NCBI GenBank assembly: GCA_014773175.1
Contig: VXCM01005012.1
Coordinates: 1 to 64,000 of the forward strand
DNA length: 64,000 nucleotides
From: Lucifuga dentata
Lineage: Eukaryota; Chordata; Actinopteri; Ophidiiformes; Bythitidae
Direction: 5' to 3'
The translations under genes and the position numbers were made by a program. The notes under the pieces are model-generated. The model was not told the origin of the DNA, made no database searches, and saw only the letters and a list, made by a program, of their open reading frames with translations. Below, piece by piece: positions 36,365-47,915 of this stretch (within the stretch, counting starts at the first letter, position 1; each line of letters starts with the position of its first letter).

Positions 36365-36533
36365 GCTTTTAAATTTTGATTTTAACACTTAAAGTTCAAA
36401 ATTGGTTTCAATAGTTTACTGGAATGAACTTAAACCAATGGCTATAATTTACTGTTCCAGTAACATATGTATGAGGGGATGTGCAGTATATATTTTGAGC
36501 TGAAATGTGCAAAACCACCAGTATGCTCCTTTA
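36365..36533. mobile_element. Fold-back element, 3' fragment
   Basis: Only the right part remains, from TTTACTGGAATGAACTTAAA to CCAGTATGCTCCTTTAA. Confidence 0.65.
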
Positions 36534-36599
36534 ACAGCATGTACAGTGACATTTCCTTTACACTTATTCGTCTTGGCTGATGTGAGCTACATGGTGGAT

Positions 36600-36716
36600 T
36601 ATAGAAGAACCTGGAGGCTTTCCTGTGGAGCTGTTTTTCCCCGTCTGTGTGGGTTTCCACCGGCTGCTCTGTTTCCTCCAATGACATGCAGGAAGTGTGA
36701 ATTTGAGTGTGAATGA

Positions 36717-36754
<38 letters not shown>

Positions 36755-36800
36755 GTGTGTGTGGTAGCTCTGTGATGGACTGGTGACCTAAACAAGGGAT
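36600..36800 (+). repeat. Degraded retroelement tail
   Basis: GTGTGGGTTTCCACCGG, TGACATGCAGG and CTCTGTGATGGACTGGTGAC are words of a very common teleost interspersed repeat. A GT microsatellite lies inside. Confidence 0.5.
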
Positions 36801-36849
36801 GGATGGCATTTGGCAGATGCTTTTATCAAAAGTGCTGTACATGTGATAT

Positions 36850-36975
36850 ACTGTATACACACACACACACACACACACACACAACACAACACGAGTTGGA
36901 GCTGATTANGATATACTGTATACACACACACACACACACACACACACAACACAACACGAGTTGGAGCTGATTAAG
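36850..36975. repeat. (CA)n run duplicated across a single N
   Basis: ATATACTGTATACACACACA and its following sequence appear on both sides of the N at 36909. This is an assembly join and not a biological tandem repeat. Confidence 0.8.
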
Positions 36976-37128
36976 AACACACAGAGCCACCAGCAGGCAT
37001 TCTCAGAGTGCATACTTCTGATAAGGCCAATCCCACAAATCCCCACTAACAAAAAAACACTTGTTAAAAAATGAGCCACCATTCTAAACTTTATCTAAAT
37101 CGACCCATTAGCACTGATTTTATATTGT

Positions 37129-37599
37129 TAAAGGACCATACCACCCATTTTGTATGTTTGAGCCTAATATATTCAATTTTCATACACATAACGTTACTAA
37201 CAATCATTTCCCAAAGCATACTACTGGAATAGTGAATTAAAAGTGTTTTTCCTACCTTCCAGTCCTCCATTGGTTTCAGTTCATTCTGCTATTAAAATCA
37301 CCTTGTTGATACTTAAAACTGCAGAGTGAATGTATGTCTCCACCAGGGAATATAGTCCCAAAAGAAGACCTCCGTGACTTCATAAGGCTGTGTAACTATT
37401 AGAAGGTGAAATATCAATTTTTAAGGTGGATGTATCGCTTGAATATTTGATTTTGAAAGAGTAAGTAAGAGATTTTGCAAAATATCAGGAAATCTGAAAT
37501 ATGGTTTTATCCTTTAGGAAATGATTGTCAACAACGTAATGTGTGAAAATTGAATATATTAAGCTCAAACATGCAAAATGGCCGGTATGGTCCTTTAGC
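37129..37599. mobile_element. Fold-back TTAAAGGACC element with internal deletion
   Basis: TTAAAGGACCATACCACC at the left and CCGGTATGGTCCTTTAG at the right. The segment between the CTTGTTGATACTT and CAGAGTGAATGTATG blocks is missing. Confidence 0.82.
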
Positions 37600-37867
37600 C
37601 TTTCGTGTTTCAACCTCCAGATCGTGGTTAGGAAGCTCATGAGCTACCATCGTTGGGGTTAATCCCCCTCCTGGTGCAGAAAACTCAGGGACTCTGCTTG
37701 TTTCTTGAGGATGTAGCTTTTCATTTTACAGCAAACTCACCTTCGTATTGTCACTATCACAGCGTTATGCTAACATGGCTCTGCTCCCATTTCCAACATC
37801 ATTCTGCTCCACGTCATCATCACCTTCTCTCTCTCTCTCTCTTTCTCTGTCACACACATGCACACAC

Positions 37868-38727
37868 ACTCAATAAGGACAAAACTGAAGTCCGTATCTG
37901 TGCCCCAGGTAGTTTGGTTCCTAAGGTTTGGATAACCTTGGCTCACTGTCATCATTTATCAAACCATATTAGAAATTTGGGAGTAACTTTTGATCAAGCT
38001 CTGGTTTTGGACGCTCATGTCAAACTCTGACTTGTTCTTTTTTTATATCTAAGAAAAATAGCTAAACTCAGTTCCATTGTTTCACAGTTGGAATTGGAAA
38101 TCATCATTGATGCATTTGTTTCCTCCCGTCTGGACTACTGCAGCTCTCTCTTTACCTGCCTCAGTAAAACCTCACTGGATGGTCTTCAGGCTGTTCAGAA
38201 TGCTGCTGCAAAGCTTCTGACTAAATAAGTGTCCCACATCTCACCATTACTCATTTCCCTGCACTGTACCATCAAATTCAGGGTCCAATTTAAGATTTTA
38301 GTTTTAACTTTCAGAGCTCTGCATGGACAAACACTGTCCTACATTGTGGAACTCATATATTCCAGGCAGGACCCTCAGATCCTCAGATCAGGGTCTGCTG
38401 GTCATTCCTCGTTCAAGACTCAAAACTAAAGGTGACAGAGCCTTTGAGGTCACGGCTCCTACACTGTGGAACTCTCTCACACCAAGCTTGGTGGACTCAG
38501 TGGACTCTTTTAAAAAGCAGTTTAAGACCCATCTTTTTAAACTAGCTTTGGGTAGCTTGTTTCTGTTGTATAATTTATTTATTTGTATATTTCTTGGGTA
38601 GCATGCTGTTTTCATTCGTATGTATTTTATAGTTGTATTTGAAGGTTTTTTTTTTTATTTTTTATTATGAAGCACTTTGTGACCTTTGCTCTGGAAAGGT
38701 GCTTTACAAATAAACTTTACTTACTTA
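37868..38727 (+). mobile_element. L2-type LINE 3' fragment
   Basis: Broken frames encode NKDKTEV, IRNLGVTFDQ, SSRLDYCSSLFTCL, LQAVQNAAAKLLT, FKILVLTFRALHGQ and the 3' tail GAAGCACTTTGTGACC. These are reverse transcriptase C-terminal L2 motifs, interrupted by stops and frameshifts. Confidence 0.8.
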
Positions 38728-39117
38728 CACTGCACTTAGCAGTCTTTTTTTTTTTTTTTAGCGGCCATGCTACTCTCACAACAATCCTATAAAGATAAAA
38801 CTTCCTCTGTATCCTGGATCTAGAATCTGATCTGGATCACCTCTTAGTTCTCTCAACATTATTTATTTTAATCCAAATTCTTAACTTTTTGAGATATCCT
38901 GCTAACAAACAAACAGACGGCGGCGGCGGCGGCGGCTACATAATGTCCTTGACGTAGATACTAAATGCCACAAAGCAAATTCTTCCTGTTTGTGGTTGTG
39001 TCCACCATGAAGCAGCACATCCTGTTTGGTTCTGGAGGTTTACATGATTTATTGTGTGTATTCCAGTAGAAAGTGTGTGTTTCTCCTGTGGGTGTTGCTG
39101 TTATTGATGGCTGAGTG

Positions 39118-39330
39118 TTACAGCAGCTTCTCTAGTGAAAAGCCATCATTTATGGTATTGTGGTTATTCTTATCTGAGAAAATAGCGAGCAACCTTGGTC
39201 TGTACTGGATGTCATCACATTCGTACTCCTCTCTGTCTTTCTTTCTCTCCAATATTGAGTCGCTTCTCTTCTTTTTTACCAGCTCATCTATTTGTTGTTG
39301 GGCCTCAGATGAAATCATTTCTTTATTCAT
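39118..39330 (-). pseudogene. Unrecognised short protein-like open frame
   Basis: The frame is 70 residues, charged and non-repetitive: MNKEMISSEAQQQIDELVKK, then SILERKKDREEYECDD and YRPRLLAIFSDKN. Composition is more protein-like than neighbouring frames. Upstream in-frame stops and no clear splice sites suggest a worn exon or transposon fragment. The parent is not known to me. Confidence 0.25.
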
Positions 39331-40239
39331 TTCAGCTTATTCATATCATTTCAGCTTGATGACAAACTGCCCACACGTTTGTAAATTTTGCTGTAGAAAC
39401 ATAAAGTTGTGAAATAATTCAAGAATATTAAAGTCTGAGCTCACTGAATGTTTTTTTGTGTTGAAGATATAAAAATAATCGCTGGTGATTTGAGTGTTTC
39501 ATTATGAACTGTGTGAAGAATGTTGGAAAAGAAAAGTTAAAATTATTAAAATTCACTAAAGAATCAAGTCATTTTTGTCTTTTTTTGACTCCTAAAAGAC
39601 TTATTTTCTTAAAGCAAATGAAAAAGCCATCATCTCTAACACAAATCAACTTCTTTCAAAAGATCTCTGAGAATACATCTTGTAAAATAATAATTGTTTC
39701 TACAAAATTCAGGAAAAAGTTGATTTTTTTATTATCTCAAGTTAAAGAAAATAAAAGTTTTAGCACATAATAATCAGAGTTATTGATTTTGATTCATAAT
39801 AATGGACTAAAATGACTATGAAATATGGATTTTTACTGTGCATTAAATCATTTTTTTTAATAACTCGTTTGCATTTGTTAGTCTAAATCAGGCTGTAAGT
39901 GCATTCACACATTTACATCTACACCAAATTATTATATTAATCCCAATCACTTTTCAAATTTCCTACATATTACCTGACAATTAAATACATCCACCTTTAG
40001 TAACCAGAAGATATAAAACTACAGCAATGACAGTCAAAATAAAAAATAAAAAAAAAAGATTTCAGAAGATATTTTGCTGCTTCAGAAACACATTTATAAG
40101 ATGAAATTAATCTAAATCTGTCTTTGTTTTTTGTTTTTTTAAATTTCTTCAGCTGCCCATTTGCTTCTGTCTGTCTGGATTTTATACAGCTTACCAAAAT
40201 TTCTGTCTGTGTGTCAAACTCTATTTGGCTGCACACGTC

Positions 40240-40270
40240 CTTCTCTCTCTCTCTCTCTCTCTCTCTCTGT
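40240..40270. repeat. (CT)n microsatellite
   Basis: CT run in the intergenic region. Confidence 0.85.
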
Positions 40271-40887
40271 GAAAAAGCTCACAAATCTGATTTTATGCTT
40301 TGTGTGTGAATAGTTTTAGTTTATGTGGTTATAGCCTGCAGCAATCAGTCAGGAAAAAAACGACTTGCTGTCACTTTGACTGTGGGGGAGCTGTGTGTGT
40401 GTGTGTGTGTGTGAGATAAATATTCCCCTCTGCAGCTCTCTGTTATGAATGTGTAAAAAGCTCACACCATGTTACGCCTCCTTCACTCAGATGGAATTAT
40501 TTTTCTGTCTGACCGAATCCCAGCGGGACTGTGCATGTGCGTGTGTGCGTGCATGTGTGTGTGTGTGTGCATGCTTTCATCCCTCTTATCTGTCTGAATA
40601 TTCATGTTCCTGCCTTTTGATTGCTGTGTGTGATTGCTGTTGTGTACGTGCATGCTTACTGATAAATATATTTTGAGTTTAATACACTTTCTTGTGGTTT
40701 GCACAGATGTCTATCCCTCCATCCTCTCCTCCGTCCACTCATCCATCCATCCACCCCCTCCTTCCAGCCTGGTAAAGATGCTGAGCCTCAACAGCGTCTA
40801 TATTTAGCTGCTGGTTCAATCGATGACGGCAGAAGCAGCACCATGACTCTGCATGCTGATAGGACCGCCACCTCCGCTCACCTCTGA

Positions 40888-41393
40888 AGAGAAATAAAGA
40901 GATGGATGGAGAAATACACAGATGGAGGGAGGCGAAAAGAGAGAAACAATAAAAAAAAGAGAAAAAGAGACCAAGAGCAAAGATGCTAAAAATAGAAAAA
41001 TACAAAGATGGAGGACAGAGGGGGTGAGATGGGGTCTTAATCCTGAAATGGTTTGAGAAAAAAATGAGAGAAACAGGCAGGAGGTAGAGGTAGGAAGGAG
41101 GAAGAGAAGAAAAGGAAAGAGGGATCAAGAGATGGAGAGAGGAGGGAAAAGAGAGGAAATTGAAGCAAGGAGGAGGAGAGGCTGAGCAGAGGTGGAGGTG
41201 CAGGGACAGACTGGAGGAGAGAGGAAGAAGAACTGCAGCGTCAGAGGAAAGGGAAGCTGAGAGAAGTGAGATGGAGAGAGTGGAGGGAAAAAGAGAAAGA
41301 GTGATGAGGGAGGTCAGAAAACAGGGGAGAGGGAGGAAAGAGAAAGAACAAAAAATCAAAGGTAAACAGGAGATTGCAGGGTTCTCAAAAAGA

Positions 41394-41425
<32 letters not shown>
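40888..41425. repeat. Purine-rich tract, about 530 bp
   Basis: The plus strand is strongly enriched in A and G (GGAGAGAGGAAG-like words), ending with a (GA)n run at 41399-41425. Long open frames here (Arg/Glu-rich or Leu/Ser-rich) come from the biased composition. Confidence 0.75.
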
Positions 41426-41430
<5 letters not shown>

Positions 41431-41564
41431 GGAGGAAGGAAAAGACACACCAATACAGTATAGTATACATCTACTTTCATAGAGAGACAGAGTAAGATCG
41501 ATCTAATTAGTATGCAATGTAATTGTATATGGAGGGAAATTAAAGTTGAGGTGTTGAGGTGGTG

Positions 41565-41565
41565 G

Positions 41566-41613
<48 letters not shown>

Positions 41614-41726
41614 TTTTCATTGGCATGCAGAACAGCAGTTGTTGGGAAGAGGACGAGATCGATTTACTGCTCACCAGTAGCCTGTCATTAACTAACGTGA
41701 GTTCAGCATTTCTTTCACTCGGATAG

Positions 41727-41770
<44 letters not shown>

Positions 41771-41869
41771 ACACACAAAGAGAAAGAGAGAGAGAGAGAC
41801 AGAGAGGTATTATTTCATGTGTACAGTAGGAAGAATACACACAAAATGCAAATACACTGACAGATGAAT

Positions 41870-41926
<57 letters not shown>
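41565..41926. repeat. Cluster of (GA)n, (CA)n and (CT)n microsatellites
   Basis: GA at 41569-41612, CA at 41729-41776, GA at 41778-41806 and CT at 41873-41925. Confidence 0.85.
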
Positions 41927-41928
<2 letters not shown>

Positions 41929-42395
41929 GCCCACTGAGCACATGGAAAACACTTGCTCTATACTCGTCTGTGTGTTTTTGTCTTTGTGTTGTTGTTCAGG
42001 TATTTAGCCCTCCTTGATAGAAATTGTTTGTTAGTTTTAAATAAAGTGTGATAGGTTGGTCAAGGAGGGCCGGTGAAGGTCACACACTCACACTCACCTA
42101 CGCGCTATATGTTATCTGTCTGTTGCTAGATTAAATTGCATACTGTATGTATAAAAAATGGTTATGCCAATGGCATATACCACTATATATGCAGACAGAA
42201 AAAAGAAAAAAAATACTCTATAAATCACACTATTATGTTTGACTCTTTCTCTTTTTCCCTCCACTCTCTCCATCTCTAAAACAAATTACAGCCAGTGTGT
42301 GTGTGTGTGTGTTTGTTTTCATCTGTCTACATGAAAAGGCAGGTGAAGTACACACATACACACACAAACAACCACACTTACAGCTGCATCTAAGC

Positions 42396-42822
42396 TTAAA
42401 GGACCTTACTGAAATACAACCCACATACATGTTACGTTACCGCCAGCCATTTTCATAAACATACTACTGCAGCGGTAAACATCAGAATTGTTTTTCCTAC
42501 CTTCCAGACTGCCAATGGTTTCAATTCATTCCGGTATGCTATTACGTAAAATCAACTTTTGAGACTTGAAAAGTGCTTGAGATAAATAATCCATCACAGC
42601 AAACATGATGTTTATTAAAGTTTTGTCAAATTTACTTAATTTTAATGATCCAACATGGAACTACACTGAAGAAATGTACGTCTCCTCCAGGGAATATAGT
42701 CCCAGCAGAAAGGCTTTTACCAACAAATTAGAATGACTGTGCCTTCTACAATTGTGTGTATGTGTTAGCAGGGGAAACACTGAATTTTAAGGCAGGTGTA
42801 TCACCTGAACATTACATATTTA
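42396..42822. mobile_element. Fold-back element, older subfamily, right end lost
   Basis: It begins CTTAAAGGACCTTACTG and is cut at about 42822, where a younger copy of the same family begins. Confidence 0.7.
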
Positions 42823-44066
42823 AAGGACCATACCGTCCATTTTCCATGTTTGATCCTATCCATCCATCCATCCATTATCCTCCACTTATCCGGGTCCAGG
42901 TCATGGTGGCAGCAGGCTAAGCAGACCAGCCCATACTTCCTGTCCCCGACCAGGCCCTCTAACTCCTCCTGGGGGACTCCGAGGCGTTCCCAGGTCAGCC
43001 AGGAGATATAATCCCTCCAGCGTGTCCTGGGTCTTCTCCAGGGCCTCTTCCCAGTTGGACGTGCCTGGAAGACCTCCCTAGGGAGTCGACCAGGGGTCAT
43101 CCTTATTNCCTCTTCCCAGTTGGACGTGCCTGGAAGACCTCCCTAGGGAGTCGACCAGGGGTCATCCTTATTAGATGCCTGAACCACCTCAATTGATTCT
43201 TTTCGATGCGGAGGAGCAGTGGCTCTTCTCCGAGTCCCTGCTGGATGTCCAAGCTTCTCACCCTGTTACACCCTACGGAGGAACCTCATTTCCACCGCTT
43301 GTATCCGCGATCTTGTCCTTTCGGTCATTACCCAGAGCTCATGACCATAGGTGAGGATAGGAATGTAGATGAATTGGTAAATTGAGAGCCTCGCCTTCTG
43401 GCTCAGCTCCCTCTTCACCATGACGGTCCGGTACAGCATCCATAGGACCTCGGATGCTGCACCAATCTGTCTATTGATCTCACGTTCCATCCTACCCTCA
43501 CTCGTGAACAAGAACAAGACCCCAAGATACTTAAACTCCTCCGTCTGGGGTAGTGACTCCCCTCTAACCTGGAGGGAACAGTCCACCTTTTTCCTGCAGA
43601 GCACCATGGTCTCAGACATGGAGGTTTGAGTCTAATATATTCAATTTTCATACACATAACATTACTGACATTCATTTCCCAAAGCATACTACTGGAACTG
43701 TGAATTAAAAATGACTTTCCTACCTTCCAGACCACCATTGGTTTCAGTTCATTCTGGTACGCTATTAAAATCAACTTGTTGATACTTGAAACGTTCTTGG
43801 GATAGGTAATCCATCATCGTGAACAAGACATATATTCAGGGTTTTTTTTTAGAAGTTTCGTAATTTTAGTGTTTAAGCACAATAAAAAGTGGAGTGAATG
43901 TATGCCTCCACCAGGGAATATAGTCCCAAAAGAAGACCTGCGTTTATGGAAAAATTTAAATGACCATGACTTCATAAGGCTGTTAGCTGTTAGTAACTAT
44001 TAGCAGGAGAAACATGGATTTTTAAGGTGGATGTATCACTTGAATATTTGATTTTGAAAGATTAAT
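42823..44066. mobile_element. Fold-back element split by a LINE insertion
   Basis: The left piece is 42823-42858 (TTTAAAGGACCATACCGTCC); the rest continues at 43624-44066. It lacks its right terminal repeat, ending in TTGAAAGATTAATAG before unrelated repeat sequence. The LINE inside is flanked by GTTTGATCCTA and GTTTGAGTCTA, which look like an 11-bp target-site duplication with two mismatches. Confidence 0.75.
42859..43623 (-). mobile_element. Non-LTR retrotransposon (LINE) 3' fragment
   Basis: The minus strand encodes FKYLGVLFLFTSEGR, MEREINRQIGAASEVL, YIPILTYGHELWVMTERTRS and IQAVEMRFLRRV, then in another frame GRLPREVFQARPTGKRP, RTRWRDYISWLTWERLGVP and a GGAT-type 3' tail (read as TCCATCCATCC on the plus strand). 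This is the C-terminal half of a fish reverse transcriptase polyprotein. A 60-70 bp stretch is duplicated at the N at 43108. Confidence 0.82.
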
Positions 44067-44271
44067 AGAATAACAATTCTATTGTCCACAAGATGCAATT
44101 TGTCTTTGGCTTCACAGATGGTACAGTGTAAAACAACACATTAAATAGACAAGCACAAAAAATTAAGGTATGCTAACGGCCGTCATGACAGGACATGAGG
44201 ATGTCATGATGTCACCATCTTACTGTAAAACCAACTCCTTGAAGAGCCAAAAAATGTGAAAAGACATTGCT

Positions 44272-44273
44272 AG

Positions 44274-44308
<35 letters not shown>

Positions 44309-44480
44309 TGTGGTCTCACACACACACACACACACACACATACACACACACACACGTAATGATTTCTCACAGGAAGTCGTGTGAGTTTCTCTTCCACAGT
44401 CAATGATGTTGATGGATGGATGGATAGATAGATAGATAGATAGATAGATAGACAGATAGATAGATAGATAGATAGATGAG
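44272..44480. repeat. (GT)n, (CA)n and (GATA)n microsatellite cluster
   Basis: A GT run at 44277-44307 is followed by a CA run at 44316-44355, so the two can pair as an inverted repeat. A GGAT/GATA run follows at 44407-44476. Confidence 0.85.
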
Positions 44481-44679
44481 GAAGAGATTATTCTATTTAT
44501 TTTGTCACTGTACTGCATTGCTGTTTCTTTATCGTTTGACTGTGTGTGTGTGTGTGTGTGTGCGTGTTTTGTTTTCTGAGTAACTCTCAGAAAAAGACAT
44601 CCACTCACACACAAGTTCTCAGCAAATCCCTTTCTGTGCTGAGAATCAACACCATGTTACCAAAGCTAGAAGGCACAAA

Positions 44680-44722
<43 letters not shown>
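44680..44722. repeat. (CT)n microsatellite
   Basis: A CT run with one TTT interruption. Confidence 0.85.
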
Positions 44723-44724
<2 letters not shown>

Positions 44725-45329
44725 CATTGTCTCTACCTTACAACTGCTGTTTATTGAGGGTTGCTATGTAACCACAAGCCCCTTTATCACTGCAGACACA
44801 CAGCCCTGTGTGTGTGTGTGTGTGTGTGATGTATTTTTATTCTTCTCTGTCCTCACGTGTATTTCTGGGTAAAATAGGAGCTGCTTCCTGCTGATCTGCT
44901 GCGAGTCGATTCTCCTTCTCCTGCAGCAGCATCAGCTGCACAGGTACAACACTACCTAAATAAACTAAATAAAATAAACCACAGAAATTAACAGGAAATT
45001 ACACCTAATTAGTAATCAAAAAGTGAGAGAATAAGCTTTCCTCTCTGTGTCTAAAAAGCAATAATTAAAATATTTAAATTCTTGCATGATAATCAAGGCA
45101 AAGATGCTTGAATTGTTGGGAGTCTCAGATAAAAAAAAAAAAAATTGGTCAAAATTTGCAAAGTTTGCACCGACTGGAATTTTCACGCTGACACAAGCGG
45201 AGAGACATTAAGCTTTAGGAAATCTGCCACATCCAGCACCATGAGCTCTTTAATGCAGAGATATAACTGTGTCATCATAACAGGATTCAACAGTCATGTC
45301 ACATTTCAGAATAAGTGACTGAAAATGTT

Positions 45330-45878
45330 CTAAGAGCGAAGCTCTCAATTTACCAATCAATATCTACGTTCCTATCCTCACCTATGGTCATGAGCTTTGG
45401 GTAATGACCGAAAGGACAAGATCGCGGATACAAGCAGCGGAAATGAGGTTCCTCCGTAGGGTGTGACAGGATGAGAAGCTCGGACATCCGGGAGGGACTC
45501 GGAGTAGAGCTGCTGCTCCTCCGCATCAAATGGAGTCAGTTGAGGTGGTTTGGGCACCTAGTAAGGATGGACCCTGGTCGTCTCCCGAGGGAGGTCTTCC
45601 AGGCATGTCCAACTGGGAAGAGGCCCCAGGGAAGACCCAGGACACGNGTCTCCCGAGGGAGGTCTTCCAGGCATGTCCAACTGGGAAGAGGCCCCAGGGA
45701 AGACCCAGGACACGCTGGATGGATTACATCTCCCGGCTGTCCTGGGAACGCCTCGGAGTCCCCCAGGAGGAGTTAGAGGGCCTGGCCGGGGACAGGAGGT
45801 GTGGACCAGTCTGCTTAGTCTGCTGCCACCGCGACCCAGATCCAGACAAGCGGAGAATAATGGATGGATGGATGGACA
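45330..45878 (+). mobile_element. Non-LTR retrotransposon (LINE) 3' fragment, same family as 42859
   Basis: It encodes YVPILTYGHELWVMTERTRS-like sequence, RSSDIREGLGVELLLLRI, GRLPREVFQACPTGKRPQGR and WERLGVPQEELEGLAGDR, and ends with a GGATGGATGGAT tail. It lies in inverted orientation to the copy 1.7 kb away. A stretch of about 65 bp is duplicated at the N at 45647. Confidence 0.82.
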
Positions 45879-45937
45879 TGTTCTAATAAACATGTAGAAG
45901 CACGAACCAGGAAAGAAGCCCAGTAAATACTTTCAGC

Positions 45938-46441
45938 ATGCACGTTATGTTGCTGACAATTTCCAAAAGATGAAGCTGTATTTTAGTTTTCCTGTTACTT
46001 TGCCAAATCTGCTAATCTTTCAAAGTCAAATACACCCACCTTGAAATTCAATGTTTCGCCTGCTAATGTCCACTTTAATTTCTTGGTAAAAGCCGTCTTC
46101 TTCTGGGACTATATTCCCTTGTGGAGATATACATTTTCTTCCATTCAACTCCGTGTCTGACAAAAAAAAAAAAAAAAAAANAAAAAAAAAAAAAAAAAAA
46201 TGCAATAGATGTCGTGTTTACTGTGATGAATTACTACTCTCAAGCATGTTTCACGTCTCTACAAGATAATTTTTAAAGAACCAGTTGAGCTGGGCATTCT
46301 GGAAGGTAGGAAAAACAATTCTAATATTTACTACTCCAGTTTTATGTTTTGGAAAATGGTTGTCAGTAATGTAACATGTATATTGGTATATGCTAAAACA
46401 TGCAAAACCACCGAAAACCATCAAAACCATCCAGTCCTTTA
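45938..46441. mobile_element. Fold-back element fragment, inverted, with poly-A gap
   Basis: Begins CACGTTATGTTGCTGACAA and ends CATCCAGTCCTTTAAA. A poly-A run of about 40 bases with a single N (46181) sits inside. Confidence 0.65.
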
Positions 46442-46714
46442 AAATGGTTGATTCCCTGACCTTTGACATTAACATAAGGTCACCTGTCACTTCAGCTTAA
46501 GATATGATATCTGATTGGTTGAGACAATTTCATCTTGAACATTACAGTAAAAGAATGCAGAGATGAGGTTGGAGCTTTTCAAAAAATAAAAAGCTGGCAA
46601 TTCCATCAACTGAAATATCAAAAGTAAACAGAGTGTCAAAATTTGGTTTTATATAATCTTGCTGACAAACAAATAGCTCCATCATCAATGTCTGGAGGTA
46701 GAAAGGGAGAGAGA

Positions 46715-46930
46715 AGGACAGAAAACAAACAATGGGAGCAGCTTTGAAAAACGTCTGGCAGAGGAGGTGAAGAAGTATCCGCACCAACACAATTCCTCCA
46801 TGAACGATTATGAAGACTGTCAAATAGCTGCCAATCCCTGGCAGGACATAACCCATACTCTGGGGGTCTGAGGAACTTTCATGATGCATGAAGTGGAAAA
46901 AGTCTCTGCACCGATATGTGAAGGCTAGAA
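46715..46930 (+). pseudogene. MADF-domain remnant
   Basis: The plus strand reads FEKRLAEEVKKYPHQHNSS, MNDYEDCQIAANPWQDITH, TLGV, then a stop, then a frame with VEKVSAPICEG. This is the N-terminal part of a MADF (Myb/SANT-like) DNA-binding domain as found in transposon-derived fish genes. It is broken by a stop. A 175-residue open frame on the opposite strand is a shadow of it. Confidence 0.6.
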
Positions 46931-46984
46931 AGAAAAAGCGAGGATCTCGGTGGAGCTGAAGAGCCTCACACACATGCAGTATAT

Positions 46985-47300
46985 AAAGCTTTATGATTGA
47001 TCTCTGACTAGAAGATATGGATCTACAGAGATGGCATGATAAATTATACAGTAGCCCTTTGTGTGACACTTACAGATTGTTTAAAGTTAATTTTGGTTTT
47101 GAGAGTTATCTTACCGTGTTGAGCCCAGTTTAAAGAATTTATATGTCTAAATATCAGTGTGGGAGTCATAATTTACCTGTTTCAGAGTGTAGATATGTAC
47201 GTGAAAATACACTCAAACCATGTACTTTGTGTTTGACTGGTGACAAAGGAAACAAGTTTCACTATGTGTTGTTCACTATGTAATGTTCGTACTCAATTAC
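46985..47300 (+). mobile_element. Retroelement polyprotein C-terminal fragment
   Basis: DLQRWHDKLYSSPLCDTYRL, FKVNFGFESYL, YMSKYQCGSHNLPVSECRY and KPCTLCVTGDKGNKFHYVLF resemble the C-terminal Cys/His region of a non-LTR element. Stops interrupt the frame. Confidence 0.55.
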
Positions 47301-47374
47301 ATCTTTTATATTACAAATAAGAAGAGAGGGAAGACCTCACATTCGATATGAACAGATAATATACCAGGAACCAG

Positions 47375-47915
47375 GAGCGTAGCCTCGGGTGGGCTTGGGT
47401 GGGCCTGGGCCCACCCAATTGGATTTCAGGCCCACTAATCACAAGTCTTGTAACAAATGTGAAGTCGCTAGGTCTCGGAAGAGGAGCTTGCTGGCGACAC
47501 GCTCATTGAGTCTGCCAGGGACAAAACATCTCCAGTAAATAACAAATTAGACATAAAGAAAATTTGGAATGATGTTTTAGATAGGCAGATTATGGAAATA
47601 GACAAACGGCTTTATGAGAGCAGCTGCTGCTTGCTGTGGTGATCAGACACACTAACACAGACATACACAGTGGCCTGCAGCCACTTTTCAGTCAGTGTGA
47701 AGGACGCAGAATATACAGTGTTTGTTCAACAACTTAAAAGAAAAGTCCCACAGGAGGATTTATCGTCGCTTCTTCAATTACGACACATGCCTGAGTGACA
47801 TATTTCCACAAATGAATGTTCTGCTACGGGCCCTGGCCACAGTACCTGTGACAAACTGCAGCATGGCTCAGATCAAAACTGGCATCAGGTCACCATGGTA
47901 ACACAGACTGAACGC
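47375..47915 (+). mobile_element. Degraded hAT-type transposase fragment
   Basis: GGGCCTGGGCCCACCCA near the start is followed by broken frames, one reading DIFPQMNVLLRALATVPVTN. That resembles the hAT C-terminal dimerisation region (LLRxLATLPVTxxS) of ZMYM1-like elements. No intact frame remains. Confidence 0.45.

Larger units (their letters stand above)
37050..38965. repeat. Second copy of the 'ataacctcc' repeat, split by two insertions
   Basis: AAATGAGCCACCATTCTAAA starts the piece at about 37070. The sequence resumes after a fold-back element (37600-37640) and again at about 38790-38950 (GATCTGGATCACCTC, GCTAACAAACAAACAG). A (CGG)n run lies at 38918-38936. The order of pieces matches the uninterrupted copy at 7378-7800. 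Confidence 0.5.

Noticed and set aside
37653..38030. 125-residue plus-strand open frame as a gene
   Set aside because: Its later half is L2 LINE reverse transcriptase sequence in a broken copy.
40739..41470. 243-residue open frame on the minus strand
   Set aside because: The Leu/Ser/Pro bias follows from a purine-rich tract. There are no conserved motifs and no splice context.
46542..47069. 175-residue open frame on the minus strand
   Set aside because: The opposite strand carries a recognisable MADF remnant and retroelement piece; the minus frame shows no homology I recognise.
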